A stretch of DNA of 40,060 nt, from contig JAJEHX010000015.1 in the NCBI GenBank assembly GCA_022823465.1, forward strand, positions 1 to 40,060, read 5' to 3'. The notes under the pieces were generated by a model. That model made no database searches, had not been told where the DNA came from, and was given only the letters and a program-made list of their open reading frames with translations. Position 1 is the stretch's first letter. Each line of letters begins with the position of its first letter. This document shows positions 27,036-35,178 of the stretch, piece after piece. Source of the DNA: Candidatus Latescibacterota bacterium (lineage in GTDB: Bacteria; JAAXHH01). The position numbers were made by a program, and so were the translations under genes.

Positions 27036-28562
27036 ATGACTGCCGGTAACCAGATAGAACGGATGGAAGCCAGTATCAGGGCGGCCGGCGACCTTGCCAC
27101 CGCCTTTGCCCGCGACCCGCACCGGCCGGCCTATCACTTCATACCGCCGGCGGCGTGGATGAACGATATCAACGGAGCCCTGTTCTGGAAGGGCCGTTAC
27201 CACATCTTCTACCAGTACAATCCGGACGGCGCCTACTGGCATCTCATCCAGTGGGGCCATGCCTCCAGCATCGACCTCGTGCATTGGGTCCACCATCCGG
27301 TGGCGCTGACACCGGATGCGGACGGACCCGACCGAAAAGGCTGCTATAGCGGCGGAGCCCTGGTCAGCAAGGAAGGGATTCCAACGCTGATCTACTACGG
27401 CAATCCGGACGGCCTCTGCCTTGCCCGCAGTAGCGACGATCTGCTAATCAAGTGGACGAAAGATCCGGGCAACCCGGTGATCCCCCAGCCGGCGGCGGGG
27501 AGCGCCGACTATGGCCGCTACACCATCCACGACCCCTGCGGATGGGTGGCGAACGGCCTGTATTACGCCGCCGTCAACAAAAGCGACCCGCAAGGCCAGG
27601 GGGACGCGGCGTACCTGTTCAGATCAACGGACCTGCGCGCATGGGATTTCGTCGATTTGTTCTACCAGTCGCGGCGGGAATGGACCGAAGGGGAGGAAGA
27701 CTGCGCCGTGCCGGATTTCTTCCCTCTCGGCGACCGGCACATGCTGCTCTTCTGCAGCCATCTGCAGGGAAGCCAGTATTACATCGGCCAGGTCCGTAGC
27801 GAGCTGTTCTATCCCGAGGTTCACGGGCGCATGAGCTGGGAAGGAGGTCATCTCGGCGGCCCGCGCACCCTGCTGGACGCGAACGGCCGGCGCGTCTTCT
27901 TCGACTGGGTACGCGAGTTGCGTGGCGACGAGCGCGAGCGCGCCTCTGGATGGTCGGGCGTAATGACGGTACCGCGACTGTTGTCGCTGGGGCCCGGCGG
28001 CCACCTGCAGATCGATCCTGTCCCGGAGTTGGAAGTCTTGCGGTTGGATGACCGTCGGCACGAGTCCATTGACGTGCCCGCCGATTCCGAGGTGGCGGTC
28101 GAGGGGATCGGAGGCGACTGTCTGGAGTTGACCGTTGAGATCGATCCCCGGGAGGCACGGGAAGTGGGGCTGAAAGTGTGGCGCTCCCCGGGAGGCGAGG
28201 AGGAAACAGCGGTCTCCTACGATGCCGCGGCCTCCGTGCTGAGAGTCGATGTCACCCGGTCATCGCTCGACCAGGAGATACGGTACACCCGCTACCGCAG
28301 ATCCCAGCCGCATCTGGCCGAGCGCGAGCAGTACGTCTCCGCCCAGGAGGGGCCGTTCGAACTGGCGCCGGGTGAACCGCTGACTCTGCGCATCTTCCTG
28401 GACCGGTCGATCCTCGAGGTTTTTGCCAATCGCCGGCAATGCGTTACCCAGCGCATCTACCCGACACGGACAGATGCCGTCGGCGTCAGCCTGTTCGCTC
28501 GCGGAGGCGCGGCCAGAGTGCTGTCGCTGCAAGCCTGGCCTCTGGCCCCGACGCGCATGTGA
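27036..28562 (+). CDS. Glycoside hydrolase family 32 (beta-fructofuranosidase/levanase-like)
   Basis: A 508-residue retaining fructosidase-like enzyme. The nucleophile box is WMNDING (D44), a small change from WMNDPNG. The transition-state Asp is in IHDPCG (D166; usually RDP) and the acid/base Glu is near EEDCAVPDFF (E221; usually EC). An N-terminal five-bladed propeller (about 30-330) is followed by a C-terminal beta-sandwich with FLDRSILEVFAN, typical of GH32. There is no signal peptide, so it probably acts on imported sucrose or short fructans in the cytoplasm. GTG 27030 is an alternative start. No sugar transporter is adjacent, and the variant motifs leave the substrate uncertain. Confidence 0.88.
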   Translation: MTAGNQIERMEASIRAAGDLATAFARDPHRPAYHFIPPAAWMNDINGALFWKGRYHIFYQYNPDGAYWHLIQWGHASSIDLVHWVHHPVALTPDADGPDRKGCYSGGALVSKEGIPTLIYYGNPDGLCLARSSDDLLIKWTKDPGNPVIPQPAAGSADYGRYTIHDPCGWVANGLYYAAVNKSDPQGQGDAAYLFRSTDLRAWDFVDLFYQSRREWTEGEEDCAVPDFFPLGDRHMLLFCSHLQGSQYYIGQVRSELFYPEVHGRMSWEGGHLGGPRTLLDANGRRVFFDWVRELRGDERERASGWSGVMTVPRLLSLGPGGHLQIDPVPELEVLRLDDRRHESIDVPADSEVAVEGIGGDCLELTVEIDPREAREVGLKVWRSPGGEEETAVSYDAAASVLRVDVTRSSLDQEIRYTRYRRSQPHLAEREQYVSAQEGPFELAPGEPLTLRIFLDRSILEVFANRRQCVTQRIYPTRTDAVGVSLFARGGAARVLSLQAWPLAPTRM

Positions 28563-28788
28563 TCCCCGCCGCGCTCAACGCACACCTGTGCCGTCCACGG
28601 AGCATGGAGCCCTTTGCGCGCCTGGCTGACTGTTCCTGACCTCCTTAAATCTCAATTGACAAAACCCCCTGATGACGGCTTTTTGATCAGGCTGTAATCC
28701 ACTTGTTTGTTGATTCGTTGGATGGGTTGAAACCAGGCGATCCATTCAACCTTGCGTTCGAACCGGGTTTTTGATCAAGGAAACACGC

Positions 28789-29559
28789 ATGTCCATATTG
28801 GATGCATTCAGACTGGATGGCAAAACCGCACTCGTAACCGGCTGCCGCAGGGGGATCGGCAGGGGCCTTGCGGAGGCGCTGGCCGAAGCAGGCGCGGATA
28901 TCATCGGTGTAAGCGCATCGATGGAGACGTCCGGAAGCGAAATCGAAGGAGCGATCACGGCCCTTGGCCGTAGGTTTACAGGTTACAGCGCCGATCTTAA
29001 CGACCGGGACGCGTTGTATGATTTCGTCCGCAGGGTCAAGGCCGATTTTCCGGTAATCGACATCCTCGTGAACAACGCCGGCTTGACGCTGCGGGCACCG
29101 GCCGCGGAGCACTCCGACGAGTACTGGGACACGGTCCTGAACGTGAACCTGCACGCGCCGTTCATCCTAAGCCGGGAAATCGGCCGGGACATGGTGGCTC
29201 GCGGCAAAGGCAAGATCGTGTTTACCGCCTCCGTGCTTTCCTTTCAGGGCGGTATCACGGTACCCAGTTACGCGGCCTCCAAGGGAGCGATCGCGCAACT
29301 GGCCATGGCCCTGTCCAACGAATGGGCGTCGCAGGGCGTCAACGTAAACGGTATCGCGCCGGGGTATATCGCGACGGACCTGACTTCCGCGCTGCAGACC
29401 GACCCGGAGCGGTCCCGAACCATATCCGAGCGCATCCCCGCCGGCCGCTGGGGCGCCCCGGAAGATCTCAAAGGCGCCGTGGTCTACCTCACCTCGGATG
29501 CGTCCAATTACGTCAACGGGGCGATCCTGACCGTCGATGGCGGCTGGATGGGCAGGTGA
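28789..29559 (+). CDS. Short-chain dehydrogenase/reductase (gluconate/2-deoxy-gluconate dehydrogenase-like)
   Basis: A 256-residue classical SDR. The cofactor motif is TGCRRGIG (T17-G24), with NNAG at 95-98. The catalytic residues are S148, Y161 and K165 (YAASK). The C-terminus ends DGGWMGR, as in KduD/gluconate 5-dehydrogenase-like members. ATG 28789 has AGGA 7 nt upstream; TTG 28771 would extend it by six residues. It opens a rightward run: PhyH dioxygenase, the Sec-type CMD protein, then TauD. The substrate is probably a sugar acid or polyol; this is inferred from the subfamily look only. Confidence 0.9.
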   Translation: MSILDAFRLDGKTALVTGCRRGIGRGLAEALAEAGADIIGVSASMETSGSEIEGAITALGRRFTGYSADLNDRDALYDFVRRVKADFPVIDILVNNAGLTLRAPAAEHSDEYWDTVLNVNLHAPFILSREIGRDMVARGKGKIVFTASVLSFQGGITVPSYAASKGAIAQLAMALSNEWASQGVNVNGIAPGYIATDLTSALQTDPERSRTISERIPAGRWGAPEDLKGAVVYLTSDASNYVNGAILTVDGGWMGR

Positions 29560-29675
29560 CCGCCCGCCGCGCTTGCGGTTTAATTGCCGGGTGTTTTGAT
29601 GCCGCCGAATCGACGGACCGAAACGCGATCGCTGACGCCACGGTATTTGCTGACTGAAAAGGTAGCGCACAGTCC

Positions 29676-30524
29676 ATGCCTTCGGACTACGCCCACTTAT
29701 TGACCGACGACGAGAAGTGGCATTTCGACCTGCGGGGATTCCTGCATCTGCGCGGCGTGATCGCGCCGGAACGCCTGGCGCGCATCCTGGAGGTCACTGA
29801 TCGCTGGCTTACCGCGGACGAATCCGAAATACCCGCACCGGTTTTCAGACACCGCCAGGAGCCCTACAAGACACATTTGGACCACATCCAGTACGGGCAC
29901 AGGCTGTTCCAGGACCTGAACGCCGATCCGGAGATCATCCGCGTGGTGGCGGGCCTGACCATGGGCATGCCCCGGCTTTTTCACTGCAATTTCACGAAAA
30001 TGGACCGCGCGGCGCCGGGTGACGAAGACCACCAGGCCTATCACCGGGACGACAGTGGCTTCAAATTCCCACCGGGTTTCCGGAATCCCCACAACGACTA
30101 CCAGGCGGCGGGCGGCGAGATCTACTGCAGCCACCTGGCCACCTGGATCGCGCTGGCGGACGTGCCCGCGGGAACGGGTTTCAGCCTGGTGCCCGGCAGC
30201 CACAAATCGGTCTTCGGCACGCCTGAGGGACTGAAGGTCGGCGACCACCCGCCCGTATCGATCACCGTACCCATGGACGCGGGCGACGTCCTCGTGTTTT
30301 CGACCCACGCGCTGCACGACGCGGCGGTGTGGACGCAGGACTATCCCAGGATGAACATCTTCCAGCGCTACCAGCTCAGCGCCTATTTCAACGAAACCGG
30401 CAAGGGCGGGCTGCCCTTCGACGAGTACAAGGATCAAATCTCCGAAGAGGAGTACGAACTCGAATCGTTGAGTAAAGAGGAAAAGGCCGCCGTGACCCGG
30501 ATGCGGTGCCACTTCGGACTGTAG
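29676..30524 (+). CDS. Phytanoyl-CoA dioxygenase (PhyH) family protein
   Basis: A 282-residue Fe(II)/2-oxoglutarate-dependent hydroxylase. The iron triad is H123-R-D125 (AYHRDDSG) and a distal His (H211 in FSTHALHDAAVW, or H214), with R225 (YPRMNIFQRYQ) as the likely 2-oxoglutarate ligand. The family is hugely expanded in uncultured marine and soil lineages; substrates include lipids, ectoine and secondary metabolites. It has normal length and no signal peptide. The next gene starts 20 bp later with its own strong ribosome site, so they are probably co-transcribed. Confidence 0.9.
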   Translation: MPSDYAHLLTDDEKWHFDLRGFLHLRGVIAPERLARILEVTDRWLTADESEIPAPVFRHRQEPYKTHLDHIQYGHRLFQDLNADPEIIRVVAGLTMGMPRLFHCNFTKMDRAAPGDEDHQAYHRDDSGFKFPPGFRNPHNDYQAAGGEIYCSHLATWIALADVPAGTGFSLVPGSHKSVFGTPEGLKVGDHPPVSITVPMDAGDVLVFSTHALHDAAVWTQDYPRMNIFQRYQLSAYFNETGKGGLPFDEYKDQISEEEYELESLSKEEKAAVTRMRCHFGL

Positions 30525-30544
30525 TCAACCCACAGGAGATCACC

Positions 30545-31108
30545 ATGGCGTGGATACGCACCATCGACGAATCGGAAGCGGAAGGCCCGCTGGAAAGGAT
30601 CTACCAGGGCTCGATGCGCTCGTGGGGCGGCGTGGACAACATCATCAAGGCCCACAGCCTCAACGTGCAGGCGCTGCGGGCCCTGATGACCTTCTACAAG
30701 GGCCTCATGCACGGGGACTGCGACCTCACGCTGGGACAGCGGGAGATGATCGCGACGACCGTCTCGGCCCTGAACGAGTGCGAGTACTGAGTCCGCCATC
30801 ATGGGGAGGGGCTCCTCAGAGAGATCAACGACCGTGAACTGGTGGACGCGATCAAGAAGGACTACCGCGAGGCGGACCTGGATACCGCCGACCGCGCCAT
30901 GCTGGACTACGTCCGCAAGCTGACCCTGGCGCCTGCTTCGACCACGGAGGCGGACATCAATGCGTTGCGGCAGGCGGGTTTCGGCGACAAGGCGATCCTG
31001 GAGATCAACCAGATCACGGGTTTCTTCGCCTGGTGCAACCGGACGGTGGACGGCCTGGGGGTGGAGCTCGAAGCGTTCTGGGACGATCCGAACGCGACCA
31101 ACGTCTAG
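30545..31108 (+). CDS. CMD/AhpD-like peroxidase-related selenoprotein (in-frame TGA read as Sec at residue 82)
   Basis: A 187-residue protein if TGA 30788-30790 is read through. Upstream, AGGAG sits 6 nt before ATG 30545 and the frame reads MIATTVSALNECEY. After TGA the same frame continues VRHHGEGLLREI and on to NQITGFFAWCNRTVDGLGVELEAFW. The AhpD/carboxymuconolactone decarboxylase family needs E-C-x-x-C-x-x-H-H here; the TGA sits exactly at the second Cys, giving C79-E-Y-U82-V-R-H-H. Both halves align without frameshift, stop or gap, and a hairpin fits a bacterial SECIS. AhpD-like selenoproteins are known from marine metagenomes. Such proteins act as thiol peroxidases or reductants. It is the third gene of the SDR-PhyH-CMD-TauD run. 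The alternative is a pseudogene with one TGC/TGT-to-TGA change. Confidence 0.8.
30791..30829 (+). promoter_or_regulatory. Candidate bacterial SECIS element
   Basis: After the TGA (30788-30790), bases 30802-30808 (TGGGGAG) pair with 30812-30818 (CTCCTCA). They form a 7-bp stem with one G-U pair and a GGG loop at 30809-30811. There are 18 bases between the TGA and the loop, inside the 16-37 range known for bSECIS, and the loop starts with G, as the SelB contact requires. It lies within coding sequence, as bacterial SECIS must. Confidence 0.6.
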
Positions 31109-31178
31109 ACACGGCCAGTGTACAAGGGCCAATATCCAGACGCGGCCAATGTCTAGACGCGGCCAATGCACAGGGGCC
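31103..31178 (+). repeat. Direct repeats with GGCCAAT core upstream of the tauD-like gene
   Basis: A 28-bp unit at 31103-31130 recurs at 31151-31178 with four transitions (24 of 28 identical). Between and within them AGACGCGGCCAATG occurs twice exactly (31138-31151 and 31155-31168), 17 bases apart. The first unit overlaps the stop codon of the CMD gene. It could be regulator sites or slippage products. Confidence 0.8.
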
Positions 31179-31245
31179 GGAAAACCACGCAATGCAATGA
31201 ACCCCGGAATCGATTTCAAGGGGAGAGCCGTGTTTAAGAGGAACG

Positions 31246-32049
31246 ATGGATCCGTTTGAAGTCATACCAACCGGCGGTGCCCTCGGCGCGGAGGTGCGCG
31301 GCCTCGATCTGCGAAATGAACTGGACGCGGTGACCGTGCGCCTGGTGCGCGGCGCCTTTCTCGATCACGGTGTGCTGTATTTTCGCGATCAGCGGATCAG
31401 CCAGGCCGACCTGGTTCGGTTCACCCGGTACTTCGGCGACCCTGTTCCCCATGTGAGGCCGCAACCGGACCGTCCCATTAAGGAAATCTTCGTCATCTCC
31501 AACGTGACCGAGGACGGCAAGCCCATCGGGGCCCTCGGAAGCGAGGAGATTCCTTTTCATTCCGATCTGTCCTACCTGCCGGAACCCGGTACCATCTCCA
31601 TGCTTTACGCGTTGGAGATCCCGGATAAGGGCGGCGAAACGATGTGGGCCAGCGGGTACGCGGCCTACGAGGCCCTCGATCCCGATTTGAAGCAGAACAT
31701 CGACCGGCTTCATGCGGTCCACCGCCATCCCATCGATGCGCTGAACACCCCGGAACCCACGATGCACCCCGTCGTGCGCACCCACCCGGAGACGGGACGC
31801 AAGGTCATCTACGTCAGTCCCCACCTGACCCACCACATCGCGGATCTGGCACGGAAAGAAGGCAAGGTCTTGCTGGAGGAATTGATCGCCCACGCGATCG
31901 ATGGACGATTTGTCTGGAAGCACCAGTGGCGGGTCGGGGACCTGGTCATGTGGGACAACCGCTGCACCATGCACCGACGCACGCCCTTCGACGACCGGCA
32001 ACGCCGCGTCATGTGGCGAACGCAGGTTTTCGGCGCGGGGACTGGCTAG
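31246..32049 (+). CDS. TauD/TfdA family Fe(II)/2-oxoglutarate dioxygenase
   Basis: A 267-residue hydroxylase. The iron facial triad is H105-S-D107 (FHSDLSY) and H243 (TMHRRTPFDD), with R254 region (RQRRVMWR) for 2-oxoglutarate. The N-terminal start MDPFEVIPTGGALGAEVRGL is typical. Members cleave taurine, alkylsulfonates, phenoxyacetates or carnitine-type substrates; which applies is not visible, and no sulfonate transporter is adjacent. AGAGGA lies 4 nt before ATG. It ends the rightward run begun by the SDR and is convergent with the MBL hydrolase. Confidence 0.92.
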   Translation: MDPFEVIPTGGALGAEVRGLDLRNELDAVTVRLVRGAFLDHGVLYFRDQRISQADLVRFTRYFGDPVPHVRPQPDRPIKEIFVISNVTEDGKPIGALGSEEIPFHSDLSYLPEPGTISMLYALEIPDKGGETMWASGYAAYEALDPDLKQNIDRLHAVHRHPIDALNTPEPTMHPVVRTHPETGRKVIYVSPHLTHHIADLARKEGKVLLEELIAHAIDGRFVWKHQWRVGDLVMWDNRCTMHRRTPFDDRQRRVMWRTQVFGAGTG

Positions 32050-32050
32050 T

Positions 32051-32068
32051 CAGAACGCGCCAATATCC
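32051..32068 (+). repeat. Degenerate copy of the GGCCAAT repeat downstream of tauD-like gene
   Basis: CAGAACGCGCCAATATCC resembles the upstream units; its GCCAATATCC is identical to 31128-31137. The repeat family therefore flanks the tauD-like gene on both sides. Confidence 0.55.
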
Positions 32069-32082
32069 GGCCGGGCCCGGCC
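32069..32082. terminator. GC-rich palindrome between convergent genes
   Basis: GGCCGGGCCCGGCC is a perfect 14-bp palindrome between the convergent TauD and MBL genes; as RNA it folds to a 5-bp stem with a GGCC loop. It has no T-run, so a bidirectional terminator role is tentative. Confidence 0.35.
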
Positions 32083-32107
32083 TGTCTGGCGACCTTGGTC
32101 ACGCAAA

Positions 32108-32938
32108 CTACCGGTTCAATTCCACCGCTTCGAATCCGAACCGGTCCTCACCCTCGCTGAAGATCCTGCCCGATGACGCGCTGGCGTCATGGTCCAGGAC
32201 GATGATCCACCCCTCGTCGGCCGCCTGCCTGAGCAAACGCATCTTGGATACCATGGTATCGTAGGGAAACAGGTCGTAGGCCATGTTGTAAGGGGCGCGC
32301 AGGTGGGTCGTCATGGGCAGTATATCGCCTGAATACACGGCCCGGGTATCACCGGACTCTACCTTTACCAGTTGGTGGTATCGTGTATGTCCGCCGGTGA
32401 CCTCCACGCTGATCCCCTCCTCGATCTCCACGTTGCCTTCCAGCAGGGTCAGCACGCCCTGGTCCATCAAAGGCTGATAGTTCTCCGGGCGATAGGTGGT
32501 CTTCATGGTTCCGTAATCGTTCAGCGCGTCTTCCCATTCGCCTCTTTGAACCACGTACTGCGCATTGGGGAAAGCGGGCACGACCCCGCCTTCGTCGTCA
32601 GTCCGGGTCGCACCGCCCGCATGGTCGAAATGGAGGTGGCTCAGGATGACGAGATCGATGTCTTCCGCGGATACGCCCTGGGCCGACAAAGACCCAAGGA
32701 TGGTGGGCCCCGACATGTCGTAGATGCCGCGGTCGCGGTCGGTCATCTTACCGCCGTAGCCCGTGTCGACCAGGATGTTGCGGCCGTCTTTCCGGATGAG
32801 GAGACAGTTGGTGTCGTTGGTGATCCGGTTCAGTTCGTCGGGAGGACAGATCTTCTGCCAGAGCGGCTTCGGAACGATACCGAACATGCTCCCGCCATCC
32901 AGTTTGAATACGCCGCCGCTTACGACAGACAGTTCCAC
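32108..32938 (-). CDS. Metallo-beta-lactamase-fold hydrolase (lactonase-like)
   Basis: A 276-residue MBL-fold enzyme. The dizinc motif is H101-L-H103-F-D105-H106 (SHLHFDHAGG), with further ligands in GHTRYHQ and YSGDILP, and the terminal LDHDAS. The layout resembles N-acyl-homoserine-lactone lactonases and related esterases; the substrate is not determined. The GTG start at 32938 has AAGGAG 7 nt upstream. The promoter candidate overlaps that of the divergent deaminase gene. It lies next to the oxidative gene run and is convergent with tauD. Confidence 0.9.
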   Translation of the reverse strand: MELSVVSGGVFKLDGGSMFGIVPKPLWQKICPPDELNRITNDTNCLLIRKDGRNILVDTGYGGKMTDRDRGIYDMSGPTILGSLSAQGVSAEDIDLVILSHLHFDHAGGATRTDDEGGVVPAFPNAQYVVQRGEWEDALNDYGTMKTTYRPENYQPLMDQGVLTLLEGNVEIEEGISVEVTGGHTRYHQLVKVESGDTRAVYSGDILPMTTHLRAPYNMAYDLFPYDTMVSKMRLLRQAADEGWIIVLDHDASASSGRIFSEGEDRFGFEAVELNR

Positions 32939-32951
32939 TTTGCGCTCCTTG

Positions 32952-32982
32952 TTGACATTTGATTTGACCCGGACAGTATAGT
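32952..32982 (+). promoter_or_regulatory. Candidate rightward promoter of the deaminase gene
   Basis: TTGACA (32952-32957), a 19-nt spacer and TATAGT (32977-32982). The hexamers are strong but the spacing is long. The leader is about 100 nt. Confidence 0.4.
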
Positions 32983-33003
32983 AATGGGCGTGGCGATTGT
33001 CAT
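32975..33003 (-). promoter_or_regulatory. Candidate leftward promoter of the MBL gene
   Basis: On the minus strand ATGACA (33003-32998), a 17-nt spacer and TATACT (32980-32975), each 5 of 6. Its -10 overlaps that of the rightward promoter, so the two would compete for polymerase. Confidence 0.5.
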
Positions 33004-33090
33004 GGCAAATGTCTATTGAGGTTGTCCGCGTGACGGAATAGCCGTTACTTGTATCCAGGTTTTCAGCAAGACTGAATTCGGAACAGCAAC

Positions 33091-34143
33091 ATGTCCCTCT
33101 ATGAATACATCGCCGCCGCGCCCAAGACGGAATTGCACGTGCACCTGGAAGGGGCCATCCAGCCGTCCACGCTGCTTATGCTGGCCGGCCGGCACCGTGT
33201 AGACCTGCCGGCCGAAAACGAGGAGGAGTTGCGCAACTGGTACCGGTTCAGGGACTTCCACCATTTTATCGAGGTGTACGTCGCTATCACGAAGTGCCTG
33301 CGTACCGTCGAGGATTTCGAGCTGATCGTATACGAATTCGGCGCCGACATGGCCCGTCAGAATATACGATACGCCGAAGTCACCTTCTCGCCGAGCACCC
33401 ACCTCTGGATCAACGGGGTCCACCAGGACGTGTGGTTCACGGGCCTTACGGAAGGACGCCGCCGGGTGAAGGAGTCCTTCGACTGCGAGATCAACTGGGT
33501 GTTCGACGTGGTGCGCAACGACTACCCCGAAAGAGCCCGGTTCGACTATACGACGGAAGTGGCCATCGAGGGCAGGAACGACGGCGTGGTGGCCCTGGGA
33601 CTGGGCGGCCTGGAGACCGGGTACCCGCCCGCTCCTTTCGCACCGTGGTTCGACCGGGCCAGGGCGGCCGGACTGCACAGCGCGCCCCATGCGGGTGAGC
33701 ACGTCGGCCCGGCAAGTATCTGGAGCGCTATTAGGGACCTGGGCGCCGAACGCATCGGCCATGGCGTCAGGGCTATCGAGGACCCGAAGCTCGTCGACTA
33801 CCTCGCGGAACATTGCATTCCGCTCGAAATCAGCCCAACGAGCAATATCAGCCTGGGCATTTACCCCGACATGGCGTCCCATCCCCTGAAACGCCTCCAC
33901 GAGTCCGGCGTGGCCGTCACCGTCAATTCGGACGATCCGCCCCTGTTCAATACCACGCTTACTGATGAACTGAATTTACTCGTCGACCCCTGCGGATTTT
34001 CCCGGGAGACCATCGACGAGATCCTGCTGAACGGGGTTCGATTCAGCTTCCTTCCGGAAGAGAATAGGAGGCGTATGGAGGCGGATTTTCTTGAGGAACT
34101 GCGCGCGTTGCGGGACGAACCTGCCAACCGGCCGGGCCTTTAG
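33091..34143 (+). CDS. Adenosine deaminase family protein
   Basis: A 350-residue zinc-dependent purine deaminase. The metal and catalytic motifs are H16-V-H18 (LHVHLEGA), HAGEH near residue 208, GHGVRA near 230 and the catalytic NSDDPPLF near 285. Glu in HAGE is the proton relay. The family includes adenosine deaminase, adenine deaminase and aminodeoxyfutalosine deaminase of menaquinone synthesis. The SDDPP form is found in several of these, so the substrate is not fixed by sequence. No menaquinone genes are adjacent. A candidate promoter lies about 110 bp upstream. It is convergent with the ABC ATPase gene, with only 16 bp between stops. Confidence 0.88.
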   Translation: MSLYEYIAAAPKTELHVHLEGAIQPSTLLMLAGRHRVDLPAENEEELRNWYRFRDFHHFIEVYVAITKCLRTVEDFELIVYEFGADMARQNIRYAEVTFSPSTHLWINGVHQDVWFTGLTEGRRRVKESFDCEINWVFDVVRNDYPERARFDYTTEVAIEGRNDGVVALGLGGLETGYPPAPFAPWFDRARAAGLHSAPHAGEHVGPASIWSAIRDLGAERIGHGVRAIEDPKLVDYLAEHCIPLEISPTSNISLGIYPDMASHPLKRLHESGVAVTVNSDDPPLFNTTLTDELNLLVDPCGFSRETIDEILLNGVRFSFLPEENRRRMEADFLEELRALRDEPANRPGL

Positions 34144-34159
34144 ATACCTGACCGGACTG

Positions 34160-35164
34160 TCAGACCAGGTGGCACGCTGCCTTATGTCCGTCCCCCTTGT
34201 CTTCGAGCACGGGGACTTCGGTCCTGCAGCGGGCTTCCGCCAGGGGGCACCGGGGGTGGAAAGGGCATCCCGGGGGCAGGTTCGCCGGATTGGGCACGTC
34301 CCCCTTGAGGATGATCCGGTCGCGCCCGAGCGTGGGGTCGGGCAGGGGTACCGCCGAGAGCAGGGCGGTGGTGTAAGGGTGTAACGGCTTCGCGTAAAGC
34401 TGGTCCCGGGTCGCCGTCTCGACGATCTTGCCCAGGTACATGACGGCCACCCGGTCGCTGATGTGGCGTACGACGCGCAGGTCGTGGGATATGAAAAGGT
34501 AGCTGAGCTGGAACCTGTCCTGCAGCACCTTGAGCAGGTTGATGATCTGCGCCTGGATCGAGACGTCAAGCGCCGAGACCGGCTCGTCGGCGATAATCAG
34601 TTCGGGCCGGACGGCCAGGGCGCGCGCGATGCCGATGCGCTGGCGCTGGCCGCCGCTGAACTCATGGGGATACCGCCGGGCGTGGGCAGGATTGAGCCCC
34701 ACCGTTTCGAGCAGGTCGGCCACCCGGTCACCGGCCTCCATACGCGTACTCAAGCCGTGTACGGTAAGAGGTTCCCGGAGCAGGGCGCCCACGGTCATGC
34801 GCGGGTTGAGCGAACCGTAGGGGTCCTGGAAGACGATCTGCATCTGGCGTCGCAGCCGTCTGAGATCGCCTTTCTTCATGGAAAAGACCGCGTGAGGTCT
34901 TCGTTCTTCACCGTCCTCGAGGGCGGTATGGAAGGTCGCCGTTCCCGCGGACGGATCTATCAGACGCAGGATCGCCCGGCCTATCGTGGTCTTGCCGCAT
35001 CCGCTTTCACCCACCAGGCCCAGCGTTTCACCCCGGTCGAGCGTCAGATCGACGCCGTCGACGGCCTTGATCATCGACCGGTGCCGACCGAACAGCCCGC
35101 CGCCCACGGGGAAGTGTTTCTTAAGGCCCTGAACCTGTAACAACATTTCATTCGGCGTTGTCAT
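34160..35164 (-). CDS. Peptide/nickel-type ABC transporter ATPase (DppF/OppF-like)
   Basis: A 334-residue ATPase that powers import by the permease pair encoded upstream. Walker A is GESGCGKTT, signature FSGGQRQR, Walker [13 protein letters not shown] and the switch His is in LFISHDL. The C-terminal oligo_HPY domain has the usual cysteines ([17 protein letters not shown]), a possible iron-sulfur site by family. It lies 14 bp after the DppD-like gene and is the last gene of the operon. Confidence 0.94.
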   Translation of the reverse strand: MTTPNEMLLQVQGLKKHFPVGGGLFGRHRSMIKAVDGVDLTLDRGETLGLVGESGCGKTTIGRAILRLIDPSAGTATFHTALEDGEERRPHAVFSMKKGDLRRLRRQMQIVFQDPYGSLNPRMTVGALLREPLTVHGLSTRMEAGDRVADLLETVGLNPAHARRYPHEFSGGQRQRIGIARALAVRPELIIADEPVSALDVSIQAQIINLLKVLQDRFQLSYLFISHDLRVVRHISDRVAVMYLGKIVETATRDQLYAKPLHPYTTALLSAVPLPDPTLGRDRIILKGDVPNPANLPPGCPFHPRCPLAEARCRTEVPVLEDKGDGHKAACHLV

Positions 35165-35178
35165 GCGGTCTCACTCCG

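Noticed and set aside
28656-28661. Perfect TTGACA before the SDR gene
   Set aside because: No acceptable -10 at 16-19 nt; the nearest, TGTAAT at 28693, is 31 nt away. A TTTTTGATCA direct repeat (28680 and 28768) is short and of unclear meaning.
30545-30790. Reading the CMD gene as two separate genes or a simple pseudogene
   Set aside because: Both halves are one frame and one family, the TGA is precisely at a redox Cys, and a suitable hairpin follows; chance loss at that codon alone is less likely, though not excluded.
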